Counted from the stretch's first letter, positions 6,725 through 15,226 are shown. The stretch is DNA of 26,283 nucleotides from Bacteroidia bacterium (GCA_023258655.1 JALQWO010000004.1:1-26283), one strand, 5' to 3'. Numbers and translations: made by a program. The notes: generated from the letters alone by a model not told the origin.

Positions 6725-7384
6725 ATGCGGGTATTGTTCATCGATAATTTAGACAGTTTTACATTCAATCTGGTGCATTGCTTGGAGGTTGCCGGTGCGG
6801 ATGTGGAGGTCCTGCGTAACGAGGGTGAGGATTGGCCCCACTTGGCAGAAAAAATGGCAGAGTGTGATGCATGGGCGGTCGGACCGGGACCGGGCCGACC
6901 GCAGGATTACCCCCATTTGATACGAGCCATTCAACAATACCTGGGCAAAAAGCCCCTGCTGGGTATTTGCCTCGGCCAGCAAGCCATCGCCCAAGTTTGC
7001 GGTTGGCAAATTGAACACGCCCATTTTCCCATGCATGGTAAACCATCGCTCATTGAACACCAAGGAACGGGCCTCTTTGAATCGTTACCCCAGCATGTTC
7101 AGGTGGGTAGATACCATTCCTTGGTAGTGTTAGAACCGGTGGCAACGGATGCTGTGCTTGCAAGCATCGCTCCCCATCCATCGGAAAATAAGCCCAAAAA
7201 TCGCCCCTCCCTGCATGTGGATGCCCGCTGTGACGGGGAAGTCATGGCCTTGAGCAATCCCGCATTGGGCGTGTGGGCTGTTCAGTTTCATCCCGAGAGT
7301 GTGTTAACGCCGGAGGGACAGTTGATGATCAATCGGTGGGTGAGTTTGGCAGCGAATTTTTGCGTTACGTCAAGCAAAGCTTAA
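6725..7384 (+). CDS. pabA: Glutamine amidotransferase subunit of aminodeoxychorismate/anthranilate synthase
   Basis: A class I glutamine amidotransferase that supplies ammonia to a chorismate-aminating partner (PabB for folate, or TrpE for tryptophan). The oxyanion motif GPGPGRPQD, the nucleophile Cys82 in LLGICLGQQAIA, PMHGK, the YHSLVV segment and the catalytic His189/Glu191 in VQFHPESVLTPEG are all present. The length is 219 residues, about 20-25 above the usual size; residues about 150-162 (HPSENKPKNRPS) look like an added loop. PabA and TrpG are hard to separate by sequence, and with no trp genes nearby the folate role is a mild preference. The 3' end overlaps dxs on the other strand by 20 bases. 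Confidence 0.9.
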   Translation: MRVLFIDNLDSFTFNLVHCLEVAGADVEVLRNEGEDWPHLAEKMAECDAWAVGPGPGRPQDYPHLIRAIQQYLGKKPLLGICLGQQAIAQVCGWQIEHAHFPMHGKPSLIEHQGTGLFESLPQHVQVGRYHSLVVLEPVATDAVLASIAPHPSENKPKNRPSLHVDARCDGEVMALSNPALGVWAVQFHPESVLTPEGQLMINRWVSLAANFCVTSSKA

Positions 7385-9134
7385 CAGCTTCGGCAATGTT
7401 TTTGGGTGAATACCCGCAAAGGGGATACAAATCTTCTTCATTGTTTCCATGTTCCACGAAGGCGTGAGGAATCCCCAAATGGATGAATTGTGTTTCCTTG
7501 TTGTTGCCGCAATTGGCCGCGATCCCTTGTCCCCACCCTCCTATAACACAACCATCTTCAACGGTGACGATGTGCGTGTACCCATCTAAACGTATTTCAC
7601 CCGATGCGATTTGTTGGGTTGTTTGGCTAACGATGGGACAGTGAAGGTGGTCGAAGTCTTGGTTCGGCAACAGCGAATGCGCATCCAGACAGAGGTTGCT
7701 CGCATGTCCGGTGCTCAACAACAACACACGGGATTGTTTGCATGAACGGAGCATTTGCGGCCTGAGGTATTGCAGCGGCCGCTTTCTCGCTTCACCATCC
7801 TTTTGTGCTTCGGAAATATTGCCCTTGGGGTACCGAATGGCCACCGGTCTTTTTGCGTCGATACCATATTGCATGGCAGCGGCCAATTCTGTGGCATTGC
7901 GCGGCGCGATGAGGGTGGTGTTGGGTATGCAGAGCAGAAAAGCTATGTCGAATGCCCCATGGTGTGTAGGTCCGTCCTCACCCACCAGGCCAGCTCGGTC
8001 GATACACAATATCACAGGCAGGTTTTGCAGTGCGATATCGTGAATGTATTGGTCGTATCCGCGTTGCAAGAACGAGGAGTAAATATTGACGACGGGAATG
8101 ATTCCTTGGGTAGACATCCCCGCGGCAAAAGTGAGGGCGTGTTGTTCGGCGATGCCAACGTCGAAAAAACGGTCGGGGTATTGATTCATGGCGTGAATCA
8201 TCCCACAGGACGAGGGCATGGCTGGGGTGATGCCTGACAGGTTGGGATATTCTGTGGCGAGTTCAAGCAAAATCTCACCGAAGACATCCTGCCATTTTTT
8301 TGCAGGTTTGGTGGGCGCTTCAATTTTTACAAATTTGGCGGCGCTATGCCATTTGGTTTGTTCTTTTTCTGCGGCGGGATATCCTTTGCCTTTGATGGTT
8401 TTGATGTGGAGAAGGCGGGGACCATTTTGGGAGTACAGACCCCGTAAGGTTTTTACCAAGTTGGGGAGGTCATGTCCGTCTACGGGTCCATGATATTTCA
8501 TACCGAACCATTCAAACCAAGTTTTTACATCAGTGGGATTGGTTTGTAATTGGGTGTTGAGCGCTCCTGTATTTGGATCGATACCCATTTGATTGTCGTT
8601 GAGAATCACCAACACATTCAGCTGGGATTCAAACAAGTTGTTTAGGGCCTCATAGGATAGGCCGGCGGTCAGTGCTCCATCGCCAACAACGGCCACGAAG
8701 GTGGGTGTAATTGGCTGTTTTTCGGGATGTTTTGTTAGGATGTTGTGTGCCGCGGCCATGCCCATGGCCGCGGAAATGGCGGTGCTGGAGTGGCCTGTGC
8801 CGAAGGCGTCGTATTCACTTTCGTCTATTTTGGGAAACCCTGAAAGTCCGTTGAAAGAACGGATGCTGCTCAATTGGTCTCTTCTGCCCGTGAGGACTTT
8901 GTGGGGATAGGCTTGATGTCCCACATCCCAAACGATTGCATCCTGTGGGAGATTCAACACATGATGCAAGGCCACCGTTAGTTCAATGACCCCCAAGTTG
9001 GATGAAAAATGTCCACCAGATTGTAGCACTGAATTTTTTACGTATTCGCGCAATTCAGAAGCCAACAATTCCAACTCGGTGGAGGACAAATTTTTGATTT
9101 GGTTCGGTGCAGATATTTTTTGAAGAAGGTTCAA
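7365..9134 (-). CDS. dxs: 1-deoxy-D-xylulose-5-phosphate synthase
   Basis: Thiamine diphosphate-dependent condensation of pyruvate and glyceraldehyde-3-phosphate, the first step of the MEP isoprenoid pathway. Motifs: VWDVGHQAYPHKVLTGRRD, GHSSTAISAAMGMA, the ThDP/Mg motif GDGALTAG to NDNQMGI (residues 151-184), HGPVDGHDL, the catalytic Glu in GIAEQHALTFAAGM, and GEDGPTHHGAFD. The length of 589 residues is short: the loop between NDNQMGIDPNTG and FEWFGMKYHGPVDGHD is about 40-45 residues smaller than in longer homologues. The start must be TTG at 9134: an in-frame TAA lies two codons upstream and the first in-frame ATG is codon 124. A promoter at 9157-9164 agrees. Confidence 0.95.
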   Translation of the reverse strand: MNLLQKISAPNQIKNLSSTELELLASELREYVKNSVLQSGGHFSSNLGVIELTVALHHVLNLPQDAIVWDVGHQAYPHKVLTGRRDQLSSIRSFNGLSGFPKIDESEYDAFGTGHSSTAISAAMGMAAAHNILTKHPEKQPITPTFVAVVGDGALTAGLSYEALNNLFESQLNVLVILNDNQMGIDPNTGALNTQLQTNPTDVKTWFEWFGMKYHGPVDGHDLPNLVKTLRGLYSQNGPRLLHIKTIKGKGYPAAEKEQTKWHSAAKFVKIEAPTKPAKKWQDVFGEILLELATEYPNLSGITPAMPSSCGMIHAMNQYPDRFFDVGIAEQHALTFAAGMSTQGIIPVVNIYSSFLQRGYDQYIHDIALQNLPVILCIDRAGLVGEDGPTHHGAFDIAFLLCIPNTTLIAPRNATELAAAMQYGIDAKRPVAIRYPKGNISEAQKDGEARKRPLQYLRPQMLRSCKQSRVLLLSTGHASNLCLDAHSLLPNQDFDHLHCPIVSQTTQQIASGEIRLDGYTHIVTVEDGCVIGGWGQGIAANCGNNKETQFIHLGIPHAFVEHGNNEEDLYPLCGYSPKNIAEAVKLCLT

Positions 9135-9156
9135 TTTTTAACGGGCCTCAGGGAAA

Positions 9157-9164
9157 CAAAAATA
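9157..9164 (-). promoter_or_regulatory. Probable dxs promoter
   Basis: On the minus strand TATTTTTG (9164 to 9157) matches TAnnTTTG and is 22 bases upstream of the TTG start of dxs. This supports initiation at that TTG. Confidence 0.5.
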
Positions 9165-9316
9165 GGGTGATTTGTTGAGTGAATGTACATGTGAATTTGT
9201 GGATGAACGTATTGAATTTATCGATGAATTTAATCGTTAGTATGATAATTGCATTGAAAATTTTTTATTCAATTGATAGAATCAATAAAAAACAGACAAA
9301 AAAATTGCAATTTAAT

Positions 9317-9348
9317 TTGGAGGACAGTTAAAGTATTCATTAGTTTTG
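9317..9348 (+). promoter_or_regulatory. Promoter of the AT-hook protein gene
   Basis: TTTG ending at 9319 (-33 type) and TAGTTTTG at 9341-9348 (-7 type) are 21 bases apart. The ATG at 9403 is 54 bases downstream, leaving a leader of about 50 bases that is very A/T-rich. This argues against the upstream in-frame TTG at 9346, which lies in the -7 element itself. Confidence 0.6.
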
Positions 9349-9402
9349 CGGAGTGAAAACAAATTTTTCAAAGAATTTGTTTCATTTCAAATTGAAATAT
9401 AC

Positions 9403-10029
9403 ATGGAAAATTTAGATAATTCTGTCGTGGCAACTCCCAAAAAAAGGGGTAGAAAGCCCGGTTCTAAGAACAAGGTTAAATCAAAAAGAGCTTCGAAAAA
9501 AGTTTCTTATTTGAGCGCATTTTCAATTTTAGAGCAAGAGATTCAGTCTTTGTCAGACGCTTTGAAAAAAGCCACCATGAAGGCAGAAAAAGAAATTGAA
9601 AAAATGGAGAAGAAGCAGTCTCGTGAGGTGGAAAAAGTAAAGGCGAAGGCTGCAAAGTCGTTGGCTTTGTGGAAAGCACGGGCCAAGGCCAACTTGAAAA
9701 AAGGCAAGGTGAGCACTGGACGTAGAGGTCGCCCTGCCAAACCCAAAGCCGAAAAAGAAGCTTCACGTCGCGGAAGGCCCCCCAAGACTGGTTACCGCAA
9801 AGGTGGTGGACGCAGAAAAGCGGGTGAATTAACCAAAAGAGATATCATCCTCAATTATGTGAAGGAATTGAATCAGCCGATTGCATCGGGCTTGTTGATT
9901 GCTGCATTGTTTGAGCGGAGTGGGGAGCGCGACAAAAAGCGTTTTTCACAAGGAATGTATACAACCCTGACCCAAATGTACAAGGCAGGATTGTTGAAAA
10001 AGGACGACGGAATCGTCTCTTTGCCTTAA
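9403..10029 (+). CDS. AT-hook, coiled-coil nucleoid-associated-like protein
   Basis: A 208-residue, strongly basic protein; I do not recognise a named family. In order: an AT-hook-like KKRGRKPGSKNK (residues 13-24); a long helical, probably coiled-coil segment rich in Lys, Glu and Ala (about 36-98); two further hooks, GRRGRPAKPK (107-115) and SRRGRPPKTG (121-130), then GGGRRKAG; and a globular C-terminus (about 142-208, ELTKRDIILNYVKEL to DDGIVSLP) that looks like a winged-helix fold with a final beta wing. The RGRP cores are classic minor-groove binders for A/T-rich DNA. The build suggests a DNA-bridging chromatin protein or a regulator. It has its own promoter and no operon partner; prmC converges on it with a 12-base gap. 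Confidence 0.85.
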   Translation: MENLDNSVVATPKKRGRKPGSKNKVKSKRASKKVSYLSAFSILEQEIQSLSDALKKATMKAEKEIEKMEKKQSREVEKVKAKAAKSLALWKARAKANLKKGKVSTGRRGRPAKPKAEKEASRRGRPPKTGYRKGGGRRKAGELTKRDIILNYVKELNQPIASGLLIAALFERSGERDKKRFSQGMYTTLTQMYKAGLLKKDDGIVSLP

Positions 10030-10057
10030 GGCATTTTTTGACTACCCTTTGGGTAGT
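10022..10057. terminator. Possible weak terminator between convergent AT-hook gene and prmC
   Basis: TGCC/GGCA (10022-10033, loop TTAA) followed by six T residues may end plus-strand transcripts. Next to it ACTACCC (10041-10047) and GGGTAGT (10051-10057) form a 7-bp stem around TTT, overlapping the prmC stop. Both are short, so the assignment is tentative. Confidence 0.35.
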
Positions 10058-10887
10058 ACCATCGCGTGCAAGAAGCGGGGGTTATTAGACAAGTCGTTGA
10101 TAACCTCTGCTTTCGCGAATGCCGAAAACAACGCCAAAGTTTCTTCGGCCAAATACTGATTGATTTCCAACCAGATATATAGGGGTTTTGTCCGCTCCGC
10201 AGAGGACTGTTGCGCAAGCGTGGAAATTTGTCGATAAAAAATCAATGGATCGTTTTCTGGGGTGAATAAAGCCAAATGGGGTTCGTGTTTTAGTACCCTT
10301 TCATCCATGTGTTGTGCTTCATCCAATTTTACATAGGGTGGATTGGAAACCAGCAAATCCACTTCTTGAGGCAATTGTGACCAAGTCAGGAAATCGTTGC
10401 ATTGCAATTGTATGCGATTTTGTACGCCAACATGAAAAGCATTTTCCGCGGCCACATCCAGTGCGTCATCGCTCACATCCACAGCTGCAAAGCGCCAATC
10501 GTTGTTGTGGTGCAACAAATACAGGGGAATACAACCACTCCCTGTACCAATATCCATCCCTGTGATTGTTTTGCCGTTGGTGGTCTCCATGGCTTCTTTT
10601 TGCTGTTGAATGAGGTAACACAGTTCTTCGGTTTCGGGACGCGGAATCAATGTGGCCGATGTAACTTTTAGGGTAAGTGGACCAAAAAAGGCAGCTTCAA
10701 AGATGTATTGAATGGGGATGTGATCCAGCAGGTCTTTGCAAATTCGCTGGAGTTCATGTTGGGCAACTTCATCGGACAGGTTTTCACAATGTGGAATCAC
10801 CCAAAACCCAAAAGCCTGTATTTCGTCTGCGGAGAATTGTGCGGAAAGGGATTCTTGCAGGAAATGTTTGATGGGTTGAAGTTCCAT
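10042..10887 (-). CDS. prmC: Peptide chain release factor N5-glutamine methyltransferase
   Basis: Methylates the glutamine of the GGQ motif in release factors RF1 and RF2, using S-adenosylmethionine. The 281-residue protein has an N-terminal helical domain with PIQYIFEAAFFG, then LIPRPETEEL (residues 80-89), the SAM-binding MDIGTGSGCIPLYLL (111-125), acidic AAVDVSDDAL, and the catalytic NPPY at residues 182-185. All are family hallmarks. ATG at 10887 is preferred; an in-frame TTG at 10920 would overlap the stop of the upstream gene. It is the last gene of the minus-strand run that begins with panD. Confidence 0.95.
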   Translation of the reverse strand: MELQPIKHFLQESLSAQFSADEIQAFGFWVIPHCENLSDEVAQHELQRICKDLLDHIPIQYIFEAAFFGPLTLKVTSATLIPRPETEELCYLIQQQKEAMETTNGKTITGMDIGTGSGCIPLYLLHHNNDWRFAAVDVSDDALDVAAENAFHVGVQNRIQLQCNDFLTWSQLPQEVDLLVSNPPYVKLDEAQHMDERVLKHEPHLALFTPENDPLIFYRQISTLAQQSSAERTKPLYIWLEINQYLAEETLALFSAFAKAEVINDLSNNPRFLHAMVLPKG

Positions 10888-10916
10888 GGTGATGCAGGGG
10901 ATTGAGTCCTGTTTGA

Positions 10917-13508
10917 TCAATGAACGAGCAGCAGTCTCAAGTTTTGTCTACAAATGTCAGCATCTGGGTGGAAAGCATCTACATGTAAGATATAATTTCC
11001 GCTGGGGAGCATGCTTTTTAATGGCCAAAGGGGAATCAGTATTTGTCCGTCTTGAGAAACTTGCACCGTTGGAAGCGGCAATGTGATTTTGCTCCCCATG
11101 AAGGAATATAGCGATAGTTTAACCACATAGCCAGATTTTGGCAGCTGGTGTTGCAGGGTGATATATTCCTCCGTTTGGAATGCATAGACGGTTTTACTCA
11201 GGTTGAAAGCGTTGCGCAGTTTTTTTGTTGGTTGGCTACATTGGCTGTTGATTTCTCCGGGCGTTGCATAGCCAGCCGTTGCTGTTGCGCTGACCCAATG
11301 GACCGTTTGGCCTGATGGGGCTTGGGGTGATGTTTTTTCCAAACTGACGCCTTTGTTGGAGGGCAAAATGGGGATGTGTTGTGATTCACTGTACGTCATT
11401 TCATCGATGACATTTCCCAAGGGATGGGTGAGTTGCAGTGTGGCTTCTGATGCGGGCAGATTGGGAAAATTTAGCACATGTTGATGTTGGAAAAATATTG
11501 CTGGGTTGTTGGCCAGCGAGAGTTGATAGGGTTGAGCGCTAAAACAGCGGAGTTCACCGGGATAGAGTAGGTGGGATTCATCGCTTAGTGTGATCACCTG
11601 TACCGGTAGTTGATCGGTCAGCACTTGGAGTTGTAATCCTTGCAGCTGCAGGACTTTGTTGCTGATGTTGGCAATCTCCACATAATCACACAGATAATCG
11701 GATGCATTGAACATGACTTCATTGAACAGCAAATCACCTGGCATCGGGAAATCCCATGAAAAGCCGAGGGGATGTTGCGTTTGGGATAGCCAATTGCCTT
11801 GGCAGTCTTGCACGGGGGTCACAGTCGCCATGACACGTTGGTTTTTTCTCAGGGGCGGTTGGATGAGATAACGATTTGGCGGGTTGTTGAGTGGCATAAA
11901 ACGATAATCTATACCGTTGTCAATAGCATGGAGTTTGGGCAAAGAATCTTTCAATGGGTGGGTAAATACAACGACAGCAGTATCGGGGTGGGTGGCACCG
12001 AGATAGGCGATTTCAAAAGGCATGTTGACGTTGGGCGGTGTTGTTTTGGCTGTGGGATAGGGTTCGCAAGGGGTTGGTGGCATGGAAGGCGTGCCACCCA
12101 GCACAGTGTTGGATTTCCATTGAAACAGATCAATGCAATAATTGGTGGTATCGGAATGTTCCAAACTGTATCCACCCTCTTCATAGGCAGGGTGGTGCAT
12201 GGATTTGTTGTATTGAATTTGGTGAATGATTTGTCTCTCTTTGTTTAACAGCGTGAGTGTTTCTGATTCAATATTGAGGTAGGGTAGTTTACAACCGATG
12301 ACATTTGGGATGTTTTTCATGAGCGCAGTGTCGTTTTCGTGGCAAAGGGTAACGCGTTCTTGGGGCTGTAAAAGATGACTGGGCAGGGCAGTGGAAGTTT
12401 GTAAATCAGACAAGGTGAGTTCGCTGAGCCAAAGGCGTTTTGTGCTTTGGTTTTTCAATTCGATGTATTGCACTGGGGGAAGGAATCCGCGACTGGGCAG
12501 GGGATCGGCCATAATTTCCGTGATGGTAATATCGAAGGGATTGACGGGTGTGGGACAGGATAGGAAGGCCACACTTTGCGCGAGGGGTTGGACATTGCCT
12601 GCGCTGTCTTGGGCGTTTTGAACAAAGATGCGATGGGTGTCGTTACAGGTTTGGGGAGAAAAAGTTGCCTCCAGGGTTTTTTTGTTGATCGGGGCGAAGG
12701 AAAGGGCTTGTTGAAAACCGCAGATGAGTTGGTTTTTGTTTTGTAGGAGAATGGGTTCCGAAAATTGGATGATGGCAGTGGATGGTGATTTCCATTGCAG
12801 GGATTGGATGGTGGGTGGGGTTTTGTCGGGGCGCGGCGGGGTCACGGATAAGTTTGGTACCCGGTGTTTTCCCGCCGCGCCGCTCCCCGTTTGAACTATG
12901 CCCAACCCGAAATATTGAAAGGTATAGGGAAGTGTGTCGATGGCAGCGCAGAGCACATTGAATTGATCCCAACTACTGTCTTTGTACAGGAGGATGAACT
13001 GTTTGTCTTGTTTCACCCAGCGTACAGTGATGTTGGACTTTGTTTTGTTGAAATAGCCGATTTCCCCTTTGCATTCAATGCGTTCTTTGCCACTTTTCCG
13101 TTCGATGAGTTTGAGTCCGTCATCCGCATCACCCATCCGCAGTAACCATCCGTTTTGCAAGGTGCTATCGCAACGGTAATAGAGGTCCATGTAATTGGCA
13201 GAACTGGGATTGATGTCCAAATAAACCGTAGCTTCCAGCCATTGTTGGGTGTCGGTTTTGCATGGCATGTAACACAGGGCTGTTTGTTTTTGTGTATTGA
13301 CGGGGATGTTACTCACAATCCCTTGGCCATTCCAAACAAAATTCAAGGGCGTTCCTTTTGGGTAGTTGGATTGTCCATTGAGGGTTAAGGAGCACTGCGA
13401 CCACAAATCACCGGTGGCGAATAGTAAAATTGGGGCGAGTAGCAAGCATTGATGGGCTTTGCCCCCGCTTTGGGTAACTTTCTTCGGGCGAATGCGGTTG
13501 GAAATCAA
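10917..13508 (-). CDS. Large secreted lamin-tail domain protein
   Basis: About 863 residues with start TTG at 13508. The signal peptide has an unusually long basic n-region followed by CLLLAPILLFA and a likely cleavage near LWSQ/CS. Apparent domains: a lectin/LamG-like beta-sandwich (about 45-215), an Ig-like region opening DKTPPTIQSLQW (228-318), a lamin-tail domain opening ITITEIMADPLP (325-475), a second Ig-like region (490-585), a second lamin-tail domain opening GDLLFNEVMFNASDYLCDYVE (590-725), and a C-terminal beta domain ending MLPSGNYILHVDA. Bacteroidota use such proteins at the cell surface; adhesion or matrix binding is inference. No ATG is available near the signal peptide; TTG 13529 is an alternative start. 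The C-terminus is not a clear T9SS sorting signal. Confidence 0.8.
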   Translation of the reverse strand: MISNRIRPKKVTQSGGKAHQCLLLAPILLFATGDLWSQCSLTLNGQSNYPKGTPLNFVWNGQGIVSNIPVNTQKQTALCYMPCKTDTQQWLEATVYLDINPSSANYMDLYYRCDSTLQNGWLLRMGDADDGLKLIERKSGKERIECKGEIGYFNKTKSNITVRWVKQDKQFILLYKDSSWDQFNVLCAAIDTLPYTFQYFGLGIVQTGSGAAGKHRVPNLSVTPPRPDKTPPTIQSLQWKSPSTAIIQFSEPILLQNKNQLICGFQQALSFAPINKKTLEATFSPQTCNDTHRIFVQNAQDSAGNVQPLAQSVAFLSCPTPVNPFDITITEIMADPLPSRGFLPPVQYIELKNQSTKRLWLSELTLSDLQTSTALPSHLLQPQERVTLCHENDTALMKNIPNVIGCKLPYLNIESETLTLLNKERQIIHQIQYNKSMHHPAYEEGGYSLEHSDTTNYCIDLFQWKSNTVLGGTPSMPPTPCEPYPTAKTTPPNVNMPFEIAYLGATHPDTAVVVFTHPLKDSLPKLHAIDNGIDYRFMPLNNPPNRYLIQPPLRKNQRVMATVTPVQDCQGNWLSQTQHPLGFSWDFPMPGDLLFNEVMFNASDYLCDYVEIANISNKVLQLQGLQLQVLTDQLPVQVITLSDESHLLYPGELRCFSAQPYQLSLANNPAIFFQHQHVLNFPNLPASEATLQLTHPLGNVIDEMTYSESQHIPILPSNKGVSLEKTSPQAPSGQTVHWVSATATAGYATPGEINSQCSQPTKKLRNAFNLSKTVYAFQTEEYITLQHQLPKSGYVVKLSLYSFMGSKITLPLPTVQVSQDGQILIPLWPLKSMLPSGNYILHVDAFHPDADICRQNLRLLLVH

Positions 13509-13566
13509 ACCCCGATGAACCGCCGCCAAGGGAATCCGTAGATTGGGGTAATGGCGAAGGGGGTTG

Positions 13567-14727
13567 CTACACCCTGTAGGGTCTGGCTTTCCAGCGATAC
13601 GGTAGTAATAGTGCTGCAATTGCCAAACAAGGCAACCAAAAAACTTGAAGGGCCGACACCCAAACCACTGTAAGGGGGTTTGGATTTTCCTTCCGACAAA
13701 GCATGCGTACACCGGCTGAATCCACGAGCAGTTTCCCCAGCCAAACCAAGGCCAATGTTTCATATGTGCCCCTATACACAGAGAACCCGCTTATCACCCA
13801 AAGTGAAACCATGAACAAACCGACCAAAACCTGTTTTAGGGCTGTTTTTTGTGTTTTTTGCAAAAATGTTTTCTTCATCCAGCGCATTCGCTGATGAAAA
13901 AAGGCGGTGAAATCGCTTTCATAAGGTGTGTAGACCACCGCGTTGGGATGTGCCGCATGAATGACCTTGTGTTGGGGTGATAAAAGGAATTTTTCCAATG
14001 TGAATACATCATCGCCACTGCCGATGTGTTCATTGCCTTGGTATCCCCCCAATGAGAGAAAATCGGATTTGGCAAACATGAGGTTGGCGCCGTTGGCTAC
14101 GGCTGCATTGTGATTTTGGCTCTCTACCCAGCCGATGGCTGATAGCACGGCATTTTCTACACATTGATATACTTGTAAGGGGTTGCTGCGACTGCTTTTG
14201 TTGCCTGCGGCGGGTACCCAACGGTAGGAGACGTCGCCCAAAACCAGGTTCGCCTGTTGCAATTGCATTTGTTTGAGCATGGTTTCTATGCACAAAGGGT
14301 GCAGTTGACAGTCAGCATCCGTGGTAAAAATTATTGGATATTTGGCGGACTCAATGCCCAATTGCAACGCGGCTTTCTTGCCTTTTTTCCCGGGAGCAAC
14401 CGGGAGCAGGCGGCTTTGGAATTGGCAGGTTGCCTGAAATGTACGGATCAACTCAGCAGAATGGTCTTCGCTATGGTCGTCGCAAAACAGCAATTCAATG
14501 GGTCCGGTCAACGACAATGGTTGAATACTATCAAGCAGGGGTTTGATGCGATGGGCTTCGTTGCGAAATGGGATGATGACGCTCACGCCGGGCGACATTT
14601 CGGATGGGAGAAATTCCTGTTTTTGTGATTGTCGTCGTAGGTATGGGAACAAAAAAGAACACCACCAATAGGTGTATCCCAAAAGGATTATGCTGGTAAA
14701 TATCAAAAGTAGGTCCCAGCGAAACAT
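13567..14727 (-). CDS. Membrane-bound family 2 glycosyltransferase
   Basis: A 386-residue inverting GT2 enzyme with an N-terminal membrane anchor (LLLIFTSIILLGYTYWW, about 6-23), a cytoplasmic GT-A catalytic domain, and two to three C-terminal membrane segments. Catalytic motifs: VSVIIPFRNEAHR, DDHSED (Asp83/84), DxD as TTDADCQ (137-139), GSGDDVF (acceptor-site acidic residues, about 237-242), and HQRMRW (Q279-x-x-R-W283). GDD plus QxxRW places it with processive or chitin/cellulose synthase-like enzymes rather than simple rhamnosyltransferases. The donor and product are unknown. It sits 7 bases downstream of rfaE2 and after a flippase-like gene, so an envelope polysaccharide or lipid role is likely. 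Confidence 0.93.
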   Translation of the reverse strand: MFRWDLLLIFTSIILLGYTYWWCSFLFPYLRRQSQKQEFLPSEMSPGVSVIIPFRNEAHRIKPLLDSIQPLSLTGPIELLFCDDHSEDHSAELIRTFQATCQFQSRLLPVAPGKKGKKAALQLGIESAKYPIIFTTDADCQLHPLCIETMLKQMQLQQANLVLGDVSYRWVPAAGNKSSRSNPLQVYQCVENAVLSAIGWVESQNHNAAVANGANLMFAKSDFLSLGGYQGNEHIGSGDDVFTLEKFLLSPQHKVIHAAHPNAVVYTPYESDFTAFFHQRMRWMKKTFLQKTQKTALKQVLVGLFMVSLWVISGFSVYRGTYETLALVWLGKLLVDSAGVRMLCRKENPNPLTVVWVSALQVFWLPCLAIAALLLPYRWKARPYRV

Positions 14728-14734
14728 GACCGGA

Positions 14735-15226
14735 TTATTTTAGACCATGGGCGGCCAAAATCTTCTTTTCGATTTGGGTGGTTGAGTATCCCTGTAGAAA
14801 ATCCAAGGTTTTCACCTCGCCACCATGTTGCAATACCCAATCGGCTCCCACAATGTTTTCGATGGCGTAATCGGCCCCTTTGACCAAAATGTGGGGGGTG
14901 ATGTACTCGATAATCTCCTTTGGAGTGTCTTGGTTGAACAGTACTACCCCGGTAACAAAGCCCAATGCTGCCATGACATGCAACCGTGAGGTTTCGGATT
15001 GCAAGGGCCGGGCGGGAGATTTCTCCAAGCGCTGAACACTTTCATCGGTATTTAGGGCAACCAGGAGTCCATCGCCGAGCTGGGAAGCGGCTTCAAGATA
15101 GTGCACGTGACCGGCGTGTAGAATGTCGAAACACCCATTGGTAAACACCATTTTTTTGCCTACTGCGCGGAATGCTTCCACGTGTGCTTTGGCTTCATCC
15201 CAGGTCCAAATTTTGTGCTTAGTCAT
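14735..15226 (-). CDS. rfaE2: D-glycero-beta-D-manno-heptose 1-phosphate adenylyltransferase
   Basis: Activates heptose-1-phosphate with ATP to ADP-heptose, a precursor of lipopolysaccharide core and other heptosylated glycans. The 163-residue protein is the stand-alone nucleotidyltransferase half of HldE. It carries VFTNGCFDILHAGHVHYL (TNGCFD and the HxGH motif, residues 29-40), LLVALNTDESV, and the C-terminal GYSTTQIEKKI that substitutes for the ISSTKIR-type motif. Start ATG at 15226 overlaps the upstream gene's TAA by 8 bases, implying translational coupling. The kinase half (HldA/RfaE1) is not in the window. Confidence 0.94.
   Translation of the reverse strand: MTKHKIWTWDEAKAHVEAFRAVGKKMVFTNGCFDILHAGHVHYLEAASQLGDGLLVALNTDESVQRLEKSPARPLQSETSRLHVMAALGFVTGVVLFNQDTPKEIIEYITPHILVKGADYAIENIVGADWVLQHGGEVKTLDFLQGYSTTQIEKKILAAHGLK

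Larger units (their letters stand above)
9135..9402. other. AT-rich divergent control region between dxs and the AT-hook gene
   Basis: About 270 bases without a gene. It is clearly richer in A and T than its surroundings and contains a promoter for each flanking gene. It also has a 6-bp inverted repeat (ATTGAA 9253-9258, TTCAAT 9268-9273) and two related segments, GTGGATGAA and ATCGATGAA, within 9195-9235. Such A/T-rich DNA is the kind of site an AT-hook protein could bind, so self-regulation is possible but is inference only. Confidence 0.5.

Noticed and set aside
6875..6902. 8-bp inverted repeat GCGGTCGG/CCGACCGC with ACCGGG repeats in pabA
   Set aside because: It encodes the conserved GPGPGRP oxyanion motif; no sign of a separate element.
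8750..8773. 11-bp perfect palindrome CCGCGGCCATG/CATGGCCGCGG in dxs
   Set aside because: It encodes the conserved AAMGMAAA segment of Dxs, so the symmetry follows from conserved Ala/Met/Gly codons.
12834..12894. 10-bp inverted repeat GCGCGGCGGG with a loop of about 30 bases in the lamin-tail gene
   Set aside because: Long loop, Pro/Arg codon bias in a linker, no GAA-type tight loop; probably chance.
13509..13763. N-terminal extension of the lamin-tail protein frame
   Set aside because: It overlaps the C-terminal coding part of the GT2 gene and would put a signal peptide deep inside the protein.
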